A DNA stretch of 64,000 bases. Origin: Capillidium heterosporum. Taxonomy: Eukaryota; Entomophthoromycota; Entomophthoromycetes; Entomophthorales; Capillidiaceae. The position numbers were made by a program, and so were the translations under genes. How positions within the stretch are numbered: the stretch's first letter is position 1; each line of letters begins with the position of its first letter. Of the stretch, positions 35,445 to 45,802 are shown piece by piece. The notes beneath the pieces are model-generated. The model was not told the DNA's origin. It did not search any database and saw nothing but the letters and a program-made list of their open reading frames with translations. Location of the stretch: positions 1-64,000 of the forward strand of contig WBMQ01000008.1 of the NCBI GenBank assembly GCA_016630905.1, given 5' to 3'.

Positions 35445-36866
35445 TTATTTGATTGGATTAGGCTTCAAGACTTCCAAGTTGTGGTAGTAAGGGTTGATAT
35501 ACGGATTTTGCAACTGACTTATAGTAGAACAGCAGGCCGCAGCTGGGTCGCCCGAGCTAGAGGTAGAACCATGCCAGTATTCATTACCTGGGAACGAATT
35601 ACCGTCCCAGGCGTAATTTGGAACCAAAAGATAATCTTCCACCTTCTCCCCCTCTTGTAAACTATCCTCCAGTTTTGCAGCTGGCGTACCTTTGTGGTTG
35701 AACTTGATGAAAACTTTGTTGGTGCAGTTGGAAGTGAACTTCTTTTCGAAGAAAGTATCATTTTGGATAAGTTTACCACTCGTATAATTGAAGAAATGAA
35801 GAAACTCTAGGATCTTGACGTTAGGTAGGTACAGCTCATTTAAAACTTCCTCACAAGCCTCAATGTAGGCGGGGATAAGAGTTTTGTTGAATATCCATAC
35901 ACCAAGACCTAGGCCTACCATACGACAAACTACCTTCTTGGAGTATTGGCCACCTAGCCGATCAGCTTCCAAGAAATAGGTTTCTAAAGTTATGCGCAGC
36001 CGCTTTTTATAAAGGTGTAAATCCAATATCTGTTGCTTAGGGGCTTGGAATCGAATGGTGTATCTAGCCGGGTCCTCCTCGGTACACTTCAATAGCTTGT
36101 CAAATTGGAATTCGGTGACATCAATTTGATAGAACTTGGCCCATAATTCCTTCATATCGCTAGTAAGCTGGCTAGCATACCCATCGTGCTCTTCGAAACA
36201 TACTAGGTGCTGACAGTCCATAGTGTTAAAACTAGTAAATCTTGGACCTACCAATGCGATATATACACCCGATTTGCAAAAGTCTTCAGATGGATCGGCG
36301 TAAGCTTTGTTGTAGCGGTTTCCGTCATTAATAAAATAAGTGGGTATGGAGGCACCTAATAATGCTGCTAAAGCGATTTCATCGTAGGTGAGGTAATCGT
36401 ACAACTTTAACTTCGGACCTTCGTTTTTGTGGCCTACCTTCAACCACTCTTTGTGTGCCGATGCTATAAACTCACCTTTTCGCGTCAAGGTGCGGTCATG
36501 CTTGCCTAGAAATGCCAAAGGTCGCTTCAAAATCAGCCTAGTAATAAACTGGTCCAAAGACATGGCGGCATAAAGCTTCTTCTCCAAATTGGTACCAGAC
36601 TTTAACTTCAATTTTAAGAAATCTTGTAGTAGGTCAAGGACTTCATGGTGTACAATAACCCTTGAGTTCTTGGCTTGATCTTCAATAGTTTGCTTTGGTA
36701 CGTCTATATTCTGGATGAGATTGGCTTGGGTTGGGAAGTCAAACTGCTGGCTACGCGATATCAGTAGATCAAAAGTGATGGATATGTCGGTTGGAACTTT
36801 CATGTCGGATTTGAAGTTAAAAGCTTCTTTAACTGTCTCTTTTAGTTTGGTAAACATTTTTTGCAT
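35445..36866 (-). CDS. DUF4804-like protein (copy 1)
   Basis: 473 aa, single exon, ATG at 36866 (a second in-frame ATG lies three codons later). No signal peptide or membrane helix, so probably cytosolic. Conserved segments shared with the neighbour at 37179-38522 are RSQQFDFPTQANLIQN, MSLDQFITRLILKRPLAFLG, LTYDEIALAALLGASIPTYF, FINDGNR, GVYIALVGPRF, VGLGLGVWIFNKTLIPAY and WDGNSFPGNEYWHG, ending SSGDPAAACCSTISQLQNPY. The pattern of PTYFINDGxR followed by GxYxxLVGxRF recalls the uncharacterised DUF4804 family of bacteria (such as Legionella) and some eukaryotes; this match is from memory. No catalytic residues are established for it. Compared with copy 2 it has an N-terminal extension of about 25 residues (KMFTKLKETVKEAFNF). 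Confidence 0.75.
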   Translation of the reverse strand: MQKMFTKLKETVKEAFNFKSDMKVPTDISITFDLLISRSQQFDFPTQANLIQNIDVPKQTIEDQAKNSRVIVHHEVLDLLQDFLKLKLKSGTNLEKKLYAAMSLDQFITRLILKRPLAFLGKHDRTLTRKGEFIASAHKEWLKVGHKNEGPKLKLYDYLTYDEIALAALLGASIPTYFINDGNRYNKAYADPSEDFCKSGVYIALVGPRFTSFNTMDCQHLVCFEEHDGYASQLTSDMKELWAKFYQIDVTEFQFDKLLKCTEEDPARYTIRFQAPKQQILDLHLYKKRLRITLETYFLEADRLGGQYSKKVVCRMVGLGLGVWIFNKTLIPAYIEACEEVLNELYLPNVKILEFLHFFNYTSGKLIQNDTFFEKKFTSNCTNKVFIKFNHKGTPAAKLEDSLQEGEKVEDYLLVPNYAWDGNSFPGNEYWHGSTSSSGDPAAACCSTISQLQNPYINPYYHNLEVLKPNPIK

Positions 36867-37178
36867 TGTAGGATATTTATATGAGAAAGGTTTGCTGCGT
36901 CTTTATATTGCTGAAGGTATAGCATCTCGCCTTATTTTTGTAGTTTTAACTTCCATTTTCGTTTTATAAAGGTGAGCTAGAATCACTTTGCTGGAGGTTT
37001 TTAAATTGATGACAAAAGCGTAGTCGCTTGAAACTTGTGAATTTGACTGGAATTAGCCTTTTACACATCTTCCTTCAGTACAAGAAGTAGGAGAGAGAAG
37101 CAAAGTGGAGACTGCGTAAGACAACAAAAAGTCAATAAGCTATAAAAGGAGGTGTATCAGTTAGTCTAATTAGCAAAG
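36867..37178. promoter_or_regulatory. Bidirectional promoter between DUF4804-like genes
   Basis: The 312-nt gap separates the two ATGs. It has a TATA box for each side at matching distances: TATAAAG on the minus strand at 36901-36907 (35 nt from ATG 36866), and TATAAAAG on the plus strand at 37141-37148 (about 31 nt from ATG 37179). This arrangement suggests co-regulation of the pair. Confidence 0.55.
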
Positions 37179-38522
37179 ATGGCTACCAGCTCATCACCCC
37201 TAACCTTCCAAGATCTACTCGACCGGTCCCAACAATTCCAATTCTCAACAACATCCAACTTATTACAAAACTTAGTAGATATCGATGAGCAAGTCGTTTT
37301 ATTGCAAGCTGCCAACACCCGCATAATACTTTTACCTCAAGTCTATCAACTTTTCAAAAAATACCTTCAGATAAAAGTTATGATGGGGACAACTAAGGAG
37401 CGGCAACTGTACTACAAGATGACGGTTGAGCAATTTATCCAGAGATTAGTTTTGAAGCGACCGCTGGCTTGCTTAGTAAGGATAGAACGCACTTTGACGC
37501 GAGACGGCCAAACTTTGGAGCGGTCGAAACGAGGTTGGCGTAAAGTTGGTAGCAATGCAGAGATACAACCTTTGATACTAGAAGATTATTTAAGTCAAGA
37601 TGAGATTGCTTTATCAGCTTTAATAGGGGCGAGTTGCCCTACCTACTTTATAAACGATGGCAATTTGAAGAATAGCGGTATCATCGACAAAAGTGGCAAT
37701 TTTTCAAAGCAAGGTATCTACGTAGGCCTAGTAGGTCCGAGATTCGGGAACCCCGTCTCCATGGAGGCGCAGCAACTTATGTGTTTCAAGAACCATCCGG
37801 GGTACGCAACCCAACTTAGCCCCATCATGAAGCGACTGTGGACCGACTTCTATGATATCGATAGGGCCGACTTTCAATTCACAGCGCTTGCAGATAAAGT
37901 ACGACGAGACCCTGGCAGCTACGCGGTACGTAAGTTTCAAGGGGATATTCAAGTCTTGGATCTAAGTTTGTATAGGAAACGTATTGAGCTTAATTTAAGG
38001 ACACTGTTCTTGGAAGCTCAGCTTCGCGGCAGTGAATCCAGTAAAAAGTCATGGGTACGACTCGTCGGTTTAGGTTTGGGAGTATGGCTTATCCACAAGA
38101 AGCAGATCGACATCTTTTTAATAACGGTCAAAGAACTTTTGCAAAGTATGTACCTGCCTGACGTTGCTGTCGTTGAGTTGATTCAGTTTAAAGGCATCGA
38201 TAGTTTGGATACCGTGCCTAACAATACTTTTATAACCCAAACTTCAGCTACCGACCTCCGACATGAAATCCTTGTAAAAATGTCGCCCAATACGTTCCCG
38301 GCATCCAAGTTGGATGAAGAAACTTTGAAGAAAGTGGGAGATTTTCGATTACAACTGATTACTACTTTTGCTTGGGATTCCAACGCCTTCCCTGGTAACG
38401 AGTACTGGTTGGGCCATATCGACACCTCGTCTGATCCGGCAGCGGCTTCCTGTTCGACTTTAACCCAGCTGTTGAATCCGTATGTCAATTTTTACTACGA
38501 GAATATTAAAGTTTTGCACTAA
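37179..38522 (+). CDS. DUF4804-like protein (copy 2)
   Basis: 447 aa, single exon. Divergent paralog of the gene at 35445-36866, sharing the same block order: RSQQFQFSTTSNLLQN, MTVEQFIQRLVLKRPLACLV, LSQDEIALSALIGASCPTYF, FINDGN, GIYVGLVGPRF, VGLGLGVWLIHKKQI, WDSNAFPGNEYWLG, SSDPAAASCSTLTQLLNPY. The proteins are similar over their whole length but far from identical, so the duplication is not recent. The invariant PTYFINDGN and GLVGPRF stretches and the FPGNEYW motif are the best candidates for a functional site. Cytosolic by appearance; role unknown. Confidence 0.75.
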   Translation: MATSSSPLTFQDLLDRSQQFQFSTTSNLLQNLVDIDEQVVLLQAANTRIILLPQVYQLFKKYLQIKVMMGTTKERQLYYKMTVEQFIQRLVLKRPLACLVRIERTLTRDGQTLERSKRGWRKVGSNAEIQPLILEDYLSQDEIALSALIGASCPTYFINDGNLKNSGIIDKSGNFSKQGIYVGLVGPRFGNPVSMEAQQLMCFKNHPGYATQLSPIMKRLWTDFYDIDRADFQFTALADKVRRDPGSYAVRKFQGDIQVLDLSLYRKRIELNLRTLFLEAQLRGSESSKKSWVRLVGLGLGVWLIHKKQIDIFLITVKELLQSMYLPDVAVVELIQFKGIDSLDTVPNNTFITQTSATDLRHEILVKMSPNTFPASKLDEETLKKVGDFRLQLITTFAWDSNAFPGNEYWLGHIDTSSDPAAASCSTLTQLLNPYVNFYYENIKVLH

Positions 38523-38977
38523 TTTTTTGTAGAGTTTTTAAAGACACTAATGTATTATGATACTATATATAGTATATGAAGGGATGTAGTGGAATCTTCA
38601 AATTAGGCTGTACGGTAGCTTTTTTGATCTTATGTGAGCGAAGCTTAATATATTGCGCCCCTATTGTTGAACGAGTATAAATTTCATACTATACTTTATT
38701 TTACGTTACATCTTTAAATATTTACTAATACCATATTTATTTAACTCTTGTAGTACTTTTATGCTACTCAAGTTTATTTGTTTTATATGGACTTGGTTTA
38801 TCACCTCTACGGTACTATAGCTTTAAGTCAAATATCATCAGATTTTTTATGTAATGATCGTATCTTTCTACTTAGAGAACTGCAAGTAGAAGCAATACTG
38901 GCATTTTTATAGTACTTGAGGTAATATGCTATGGAGCTATAAATCACTTTTCACTTCAACCGAGATTTGAATAGAGT

Positions 38978-39226
38978 TTAATTATTTAAAATATACAAAC
39001 ACTCCTTTTTTAACCTAGTAGGTGCATCTTCATCTTCAAAACGAAGGCCTGGAAATAATTGTGAAAATACTTGGTTCATGGCAAGACCAAAGGAATTTCC
39101 AAAGATGGTGAAATAATAGTTTGGAAACCGGAAACCTCCTATCCCTGCCCATATCTTGTTTAAAGGCAGTAACTCCATTTTGGGTTTAAAATTACTAAAC
39201 TTACCCACAAGATATAGGGATCTCAA
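38978..39226 (-). pseudogene. Coding-like fragment, unknown protein
   Basis: An 82-codon frame opening at TTG with protein-like sequence (GGFRFPNYYFTIFGNSFGLA, then FSQLFPGLRFEDEDAPTRLK) and no partner exons found upstream. Probably a C-terminal relic of a lost gene. Family not recognised. Confidence 0.25.
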
Positions 39227-39972
39227 CTACAAGCTAGCAATTTAAACCTGTGATTAGATAATGCAAAGACTATAGGAATACCTGTCAAAGTTTAGCCACA
39301 GAGCCCTTGAATTTTTGGTGGATTCAATTTAAATAGCAGTAAAAGCTAACCATCTGCTGTCCAAAAATGTTCATATAGCTGATCCATAACCTGAAAACTG
39401 ACCAATGTGCCTTTTACAGAAAAAAGGCCTTGAACTATTGCCCAATTGGTCTAAAAATTCAAGCAATTTCTAATAAAAAATCTTGCAAACAGTATTGGCA
39501 AAATATATTTGAAATGAAATGATTTACAAAATCTATACATACTCAAAATATAGCTATTTTACATAGACATAATACTTGTATGAAGCTCTATTCAGCAATA
39601 TCTAAAACTTATAAAAGCTATAAACCTGTCGGAACATACAAGACCCTTGCTATATCCCTTAGCAATAAAGACAAGCCTGTTTATATTGTTAAAAATACAT
39701 CACTTGGACACCGATTCCCCTCATATACATGCACTTCATATCACAAAGGCACTTTTTTACTTTATTTCAGTAAAAATAAGTCTATAAGCGAAAATTTGCT
39801 ACAGTGTGGATTGATATGGATATAACGACTGGTACACATGCGGTGAATGGTGAATATGTTCTTCAAAATATCCATATTTGTCCAAAAAAATAGCAAATAA
39901 AGCAATATTTGACTGATAAAGATACATATAATCTGTATATATCCATATTTAAACTTCATTATTGACTAAAAA

Positions 39973-39980
39973 TATAAATA
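39973..39980 (+). promoter_or_regulatory. TATA box of the S41 peptidase gene
   Basis: TATAAATA 48 nt before the ATG at 40021. Confidence 0.55.
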
Positions 39981-40020
39981 GCTGTTCAATTTTCCATCCA
40001 AAACTTTACAAAGAACTACT

Positions 40021-41922
40021 ATGATCGATCTAACAACTGCCATCTACTCAATTCTAATCTTCATCCTAAGTGTCAGCTGCCAGAACAGTACAGATCCCTG
40101 CGCCCAGATAGCAGGTAAGCCCTACTTCAGCTACCAAGAAGCCATCGCCTGTAACTCCAACTTTCCCTTGAACCAGACGGAGGTAGCAGCCCACTTTAAG
40201 ACCATTCGGAACCAGGTCCAGTTCTATGCCTTTAGAGATATCATCAAGCGTAGCCCCAGCGACCAAGTCCCAATAGCTGTCAACATTATCAACGAGTTGA
40301 ATAAGATTGAAAAATCGGGATTGAAGAACGAGTTTGAACTCCACAGCAAGCTTACTCGATTCTTTACCAAGCTGCAGGATGGGCACCTTTCGTATGTCTC
40401 GGCCTGTAATATCAATTTTTCCTACCGCCAGCCTTTCCCCTTGGCAGCTTTACGTGATAAAAGTGGCAAATTAATTGTCAAAGTCCTAGATACTTTTGTC
40501 CAAAACCCCAAGTTTGTCGAGTTTTGGAACAAAACCCACAACATCGATATCTACAAATATGCTGGCAAGGAAATTACTTTGATCAACAGTCAACTGCCCC
40601 TGGACTACCTACAGAACTACGCAGATACCGACATAGGTATCTCTAGGGATCCCAACTCGCGACTTTCCTTGGTGCTGGCAAGACCGATGCAGGATTTCAG
40701 CAAGTGGGGGATAAGCTACGGTGCCCACACTTCTACCACCTTGGCTCCTTTGCGAGGTGATGTTACCTATACCTTCAAAATTGGAAACAACGAAAAAAAA
40801 GTTGTTATCCCCTACCTAGTAACTGGACCTAGCACTTTTAAGGATTCAAAGACCTATTACAATCGGTTCTGCAGCATCAACCCTTCTTTAAAGTTAAATA
40901 GGGAGGAGGCCAAAGAAGCTTCCAAAGTTCTCGAAGTGCCTTACGTTCAGAAACTCAAGCCGGATACTGATCTACCTCACATGAATGCAAACCGAGATCT
41001 AAGCACGCCACTGGTACGTGGACTCTTTGCTCAAGCCTACTTGGTAGGTAACAGTAGCACTGGTGTACTTACCATCCCCAGCTTCGCTCCCCTATCCTTA
41101 GAATACTTTTACAATGAAACAAAAACCAGTTTCCGCGCCTTCAAAGAGAACAATATCACTAATTTGATTTTGGATTTCAGTAACAACGGAGGTGGCTACA
41201 TCTGCTTAGGGTACTGGTTGAATGAGGTTCTTTTCCCTAAATCCAAGAACATTTACTTCCCTACCGACATGAAGCTGAGCCCTATACTCGAAGAGCTCGC
41301 CAAGAAGAGTCACGGTACCGGCTACTTCTTCGATGCCACTACCTATTTGAAGGCGGATGGAACCTACTACAACAGTACTGATGAGTTTTTGAAGGAACGC
41401 AAGTTTACTCGTGGTGATGTAGAGAATAGCTCCTATACCCAGCTCTTTTATGACTCCTGTCCCAATAATCCTTACGCCGACATTATTCAAGAAAACGGTG
41501 GCGAAGCACCCTTTAAGCCAGAGAATATCGCCATTATGACTAACGGTATATGTTACTCCTCCTGTACTTTAGTTACCTATGGCCTACAGCTAAACTTAGG
41601 CGTAAAAAAGACGTACGTTATTGGTGGAAACAACAACCCCTGGAGACCAGCTACTGCTGCTTCTTTAATAGGGGGTACCGTCCAACATCTCTTCTATATA
41701 CTATTAGATCTCAAAGATTTAGGGTTAATGGACCGTGAAGACTCGCCTAAATGGCCACCTTACAAAATTGCATTCAGTGTAACGGTGAGGGAGGCTTACT
41801 TGAAGGGTAAGGATACACCATTGGAGTTCTCATTCGTACCAGCTAGTAAGCACCTGGCTTATACCCAAGAGAACTTGTTGAACCCATACAAAATCTGGGA
41901 GGAAATCGCCAAGGACTTTTAG
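40021..41922 (+). CDS. Secreted S41-family serine peptidase-like protein
   Basis: 633 aa, single exon. Residues 1-20 are a signal peptide (MIDLTTAIYSILIFILSVSC). An N-terminal domain with DPCAQIAGKPYFSYQEAIAC and FTKLQDGHLSYVSACN is typical of fungal S41/CPAF-like proteins. The C-terminal peptidase half begins near GVLTIPSFAP (about 350). It includes NLILDFSNNGGGYICLGYWL, the S41 strand with the Asn/Gly-rich turn, and NGICYSSCTLVTYGLQ, where Ser513 or Ser514 is the expected nucleophile. It should be an extracellular endopeptidase or peptidase-like protein. I did not locate the general base with confidence, so activity is inferred. Length fits the family, and several NxS/T sites suggest glycosylation. 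No peptidase cluster surrounds it. Confidence 0.85.
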   Translation: MIDLTTAIYSILIFILSVSCQNSTDPCAQIAGKPYFSYQEAIACNSNFPLNQTEVAAHFKTIRNQVQFYAFRDIIKRSPSDQVPIAVNIINELNKIEKSGLKNEFELHSKLTRFFTKLQDGHLSYVSACNINFSYRQPFPLAALRDKSGKLIVKVLDTFVQNPKFVEFWNKTHNIDIYKYAGKEITLINSQLPLDYLQNYADTDIGISRDPNSRLSLVLARPMQDFSKWGISYGAHTSTTLAPLRGDVTYTFKIGNNEKKVVIPYLVTGPSTFKDSKTYYNRFCSINPSLKLNREEAKEASKVLEVPYVQKLKPDTDLPHMNANRDLSTPLVRGLFAQAYLVGNSSTGVLTIPSFAPLSLEYFYNETKTSFRAFKENNITNLILDFSNNGGGYICLGYWLNEVLFPKSKNIYFPTDMKLSPILEELAKKSHGTGYFFDATTYLKADGTYYNSTDEFLKERKFTRGDVENSSYTQLFYDSCPNNPYADIIQENGGEAPFKPENIAIMTNGICYSSCTLVTYGLQLNLGVKKTYVIGGNNNPWRPATAASLIGGTVQHLFYILLDLKDLGLMDREDSPKWPPYKIAFSVTVREAYLKGKDTPLEFSFVPASKHLAYTQENLLNPYKIWEEIAKDF

Positions 41923-42429
41923 TTCAAGTATTTGGAGGAATAAAATCAAAATTTTAAACCAGTTTGATTTACATGTGTACATATTTTAAAATTCTATATT
42001 AATTAGAGTATATGTACCTGGCTTTTACTTTGAAATTTGAGCACACTGTACATTTATATAAACGTAGGGATTGTGCTTGTAAATTATTTGATACAAATTA
42101 CTATATCAATGAAGCTATCCCTTTTATTTAAATATATGTCATGTAAATTGTATCTTATAGTAGTACAACTAAAAGAATTAGAAAAGCATTTATCAACTTG
42201 ATGCCCAAAATTAGCCTTTAGTTTTACAATGGTCTCCACAAGCATCATTTTCAAATTTTATCAAAGGCAAGCTGGTTATATCACTATTTATAACTGCCCC
42301 TATTATATTTGTTTTGTATAAGAATTTTATAATACGAGTTGCGTTTATAGCACAAATTCTATTTGAAAAAAGTAATTAAAAGCATTATACATATAAAGCA
42401 TTCCCTTAGCATATTACAAGCCTCCCCTA
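41923..42429. other. Intergenic spacer
   Basis: Convergent 3' flanks; no coding features. Confidence 0.5.
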
Positions 42430-43780
42430 TTATAAGTCTAGATTGAAAAGGTTAAATGTACTAGTGAAGGCTTCAGTATCCAACTTGGGGCATCTACTTT
42501 GCCACCAAGTTAGTACATGTGGAGGTACGGTATCAAGACTGACAAATAGCGCTACCAAGCTGGGGAACAGATGCTTATTATCATAATGTGAATGAATTTT
42601 ATCCCAATCCATAAGCTTGTCAAAAGTACTATGTACCATGAGATAGGATATGGAAGCGCTGACTTTTTCCACCAAGAACTTGAAGAAATTGGGTCCAAGG
42701 TTGGCGTACTTGATCTTAATAAGTCGGAGTTTGGGTGCTTTGTCAATGCCCAGGAAGTGGCTGTCATTGAGGTGAAAGTCGGCAATATGAAGCTTTTCCA
42801 GGTGAATTAAACTGCCTAACAAAGTAGGTAGATCAAAGTCAATATCAATGGCATAACCGTTGACGAGATCCAACGCTGTCAAGTTGAAGAACGCATTGCA
42901 TATATCGATTGTACTGAAGTTGGATAGATTAAAGAGGACAAGCCTAGTACAGCTTGAGAAGGAATGGGGTCGCCAAGCTGCAATTGTGCTAGGATCTTGA
43001 ACTCTACCGCATCGGAATTTGACAAATTTGGCGTTAAATAGGAATTGTGGTTTAGGTAGGATAGCTGAAGTAAGTTGAGGGTGTGCTAGGATAGCATCTA
43101 TATCTACTACTTTTAAGTTGGCGAGGCAAATTCCAATGAGGTCGGAGCCTTGAAAACTGGCGGAAACTCCCGCCATCAACTTGAGCTCCTTTAAGAATGC
43201 CAAGTCAATAAACGCAGGTCCCAATGGCTGGGAAACATTAATTAGCTTTAAACTACAGTGCATCAGATTCTTGGGCATGCAGTCCAGCACGCGCGACATT
43301 CTATCCTCAGGTAGATAGGAAAGGTCCAGTTGTAACTTCGATAGCATATCCAGCTTTGCTAAATTATTGAGTACGTACCTCGAGATGTTGGGTGTAAGAT
43401 TCGATAGGACCAATTGCTTTATCTCTTTATCCCTCAGCTTATCAAACAGCTGATCAAATAAATACTTACAGCTAAAGATAGCCCCGTTCAAGTAAACTTT
43501 CTCGAGGCGTTGAATGTGGAGGAGACTGTGTAATATGGAAAGTGAGTCAGTGCAGTAGTAGGTAAACTTTTTAATTTGAAGACAGCTACAGTCTATAGTA
43601 TTCAGCTTCTAGTCGATGATTATCAGCTCTGCCTTTCCCTACGTAAAATTCCTTCCATACTATTGGAGTTAACAACGTGTTGAAATATTTATTTAGTAGT
43701 CTTAATTGTGGTAACTGCTCATGCTTTATAAGTCGGAAGATGTACTGTAACTGCAGCTCAGGTAACTCTTCGAATTTCAT
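42430..43780 (-). pseudogene. Frameshifted F-box/LRR paralog (subfamily A)
   Basis: Start chosen at ATG 43780 (MKFEELPELQLQYIFRLIKH); an earlier in-frame ATG exists at 43816. It aligns end to end with the intact gene at 18151-19500, and both end in a TEAF...TFxLxxL segment. At about 43594-43600 the intact copy reads LETQYYIDN, but here two bases of a TATATA run are absent. The F-box frame therefore stops soon after EAEYY, while the LRR half continues in the next frame (IDCSCLQIKKFTYYCTDSLS) to 42430. Restoring the two bases would give 450 aa against 449 in the intact copy. The remaining 350 codons have no other lesion, so the break is recent, or a sequence error, or bypassed. Confidence 0.8.
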
Positions 43781-44234
43781 TGCAGATGTGAAGCTGTGTA
43801 GGAAGTCTAACTTCATATAGGTACTTTGAAGCTTGGAAACACAAGATGACTGTCCATTGGCTAAAATTTATCCACTTTTCAAGCCAAGCCTTCAAAGTTT
43901 CCTAAATTATCGGTATACTTTAGCATAATAAATAAGCATCTATTTACAATTTGTATTAGGATATTGTAATAAGTAGAATGGAGTTTATTCTCAGAAAATA
44001 GCAAGTATAAGTATGAAAAGAAGAACTATAAGAAATCAACACTTAAATATTATACAGATAATAAAATATGTATACATGACACAAAGACTAACCTGTAAAA
44101 GTATAAAAACTTCAAAGCTATAAAACTTTATTTGAAAGTATAAAATATATATTGGTATATACGAATAGGTTTGCTAAAGTTAGTAAAAGGTACAAAAGGA
44201 AAGAGAAAGAAGCAAAAGCAAGCAAACAAGCCAG
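43781..44234. other. Intergenic spacer
   Basis: Very AT-rich; nothing seen. Confidence 0.5.
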
Positions 44235-45802
44235 CTACGACTGACCAGCCGACGATTTTAAAATCTCTTCCACCGTTCTACCTTTTGTCTCAGGTACCAT
44301 CGAAAGGACAAAGAACCCTGAGGCAAAAGTAATACCAGCAAAGATGACAAAGGTATAGTCACCTAAACCAGAAAGTACCGAAGGGAAAGCTAAACCAACA
44401 CCAAAGTTACAGAACCAGTTGACACCAATTGCCAAAGCAGAAGCAGCAGCCAAAGTACGAGTAGGGAAAATTTCCGACAGCAACAACCAAGGGATGGGAC
44501 CTAGACCTATAGCAAAGGTACCTACGAAAAATAAAACAGCCACGACGACTAAAATATCGATCTTGTAAACGGAGCCGATAACTATAAGGGTCGACATGAT
44601 GGACATACCGAATAAACTCATTATGAGAAGGACTCTGCGGCCGAGACGATCGATGAGGAAGACACTAAGGATGGTGACAATGAGGTTGAGTACACCTACT
44701 CCCAAAGTTACGTAAGGAGCGTTCTCACGGCCAAAGGTGATTTCGAAAATGGAGGTCGAGTAGAAGATGACACCGTTGATACCACTTAGCTGCTGGGCGG
44801 CGTGAATGACGAGAGCAAGGATGAGATGTTTAACCTGTACCTTGTCACTAAACAGCTCTTTAATAGCACTGTGAGTACTAGCATCGCTCATCTCATCTAC
44901 ATCTTGAGCCTGTTCGCCTTTGAATGGCTTGACGGTAGTCATATCGCCAACCTCATCCTCGTACTGGAAGTCATCACCTAGGTGGCCTTGCAACATGGCG
45001 TTGAACTCAGTTTTCAATGGAGTATCCTTGACGCAGGCGTGCTAAGCTGGATTTGGCTGAATCGATATTGTTGATAGAGATGAGGTACCGAGGTGTCTCG
45101 ACACACATGGGGAAGAGGCAAAGCTGGGCTAAAGCAGGAATGACCGTCAAAGCGAAAAGGATACGCCAACCGGGGGCATAATTTAAGCCAATACTGATAG
45201 CTTGTGAGACTAAAATACCGACGACCATCATAAACTGCAAGACGGTACCAAAGGCACCACGACATTTGTTGGTAGCGATCTCGCCAATGTAAGTCGATAC
45301 AGCAACGGAAGATATACCACTACCAATTCCGATGACGAACCTACCTACCCCTAGCTGGATTAAAGTAGTTGCAGTTGCCATAAGCACACCACCAACTATG
45401 AAGAAGGCGTTGTTGAACATCAAGGTGTTGCGGCGTCCCAACCACTGCAGTAGGCGGGAAGCACTTAGGCCACCGAACCCACCACCTAAGGCGAAAAGAC
45501 CAATGACTACACCCCTAAATTTAAAAAGTTAGTATTTAGCTTTGAATTCGTTAGTATTACCAAGTAAGATCATCGGCTGGCGTACAAGAGGGTAACCCGT
45601 TGATATCTTCGACATAAGCACATTTGCGGATGGTGGCTTCGGGGATGTTAGCTACCCCCGTATTGTAGCCGGCGTTGAACATAGCTAAGGCAGCTATGAG
45701 GCAGGACATGATGAGGTAGTTGTTCCAGTTGAGTTCGCTGGAATCCTTGATTTTGCCAACTTCGGCACTCTTGCTGGTAGTTAACTCTACGTTGCGGACC
45801 AT
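44235..45802 (-). CDS. GLUT-like facilitative sugar transporter (MFS); +1 frameshift
   Basis: Exon 1 is 45561-45802; a 46-nt intron with TACTAAC leads to exon 2 at 44235-45514. About 506 aa if one frame step is bridged. Twelve helices in the MFS sugar-porter layout. Motifs: GYNTGVANIP in helix 1 (animal GLUTs have GYNTGVINAP), LGRRNT between helices 2 and 3, ETPRYLI after helix 6, QQLSGINGVIFYST in helix 7, DRLGRR, GPIPWLLLSEIFPT in helix 10 and PETKGRT at the end. It should carry glucose or another hexose across the plasma membrane by facilitated diffusion or proton symport. At 45026-45036 one extra base ends the first frame soon after LARLR (stop 45007-45009), while the central loop and C-half continue in the +1 frame (KDTPLKTEFNAML). 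No intron can explain this, because ETPRYLI...LARLR just before it is conserved coding sequence. Confidence 0.88.

Larger units (their letters stand above)
38523..40020. other. Intergenic region (1.5 kb) with one relic
   Basis: AT-rich. Contains the relic at 38978-39226 (separate entry) and the S41 peptidase TATA box. The frame at 39580-39825 is spacer-like. Confidence 0.4.
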
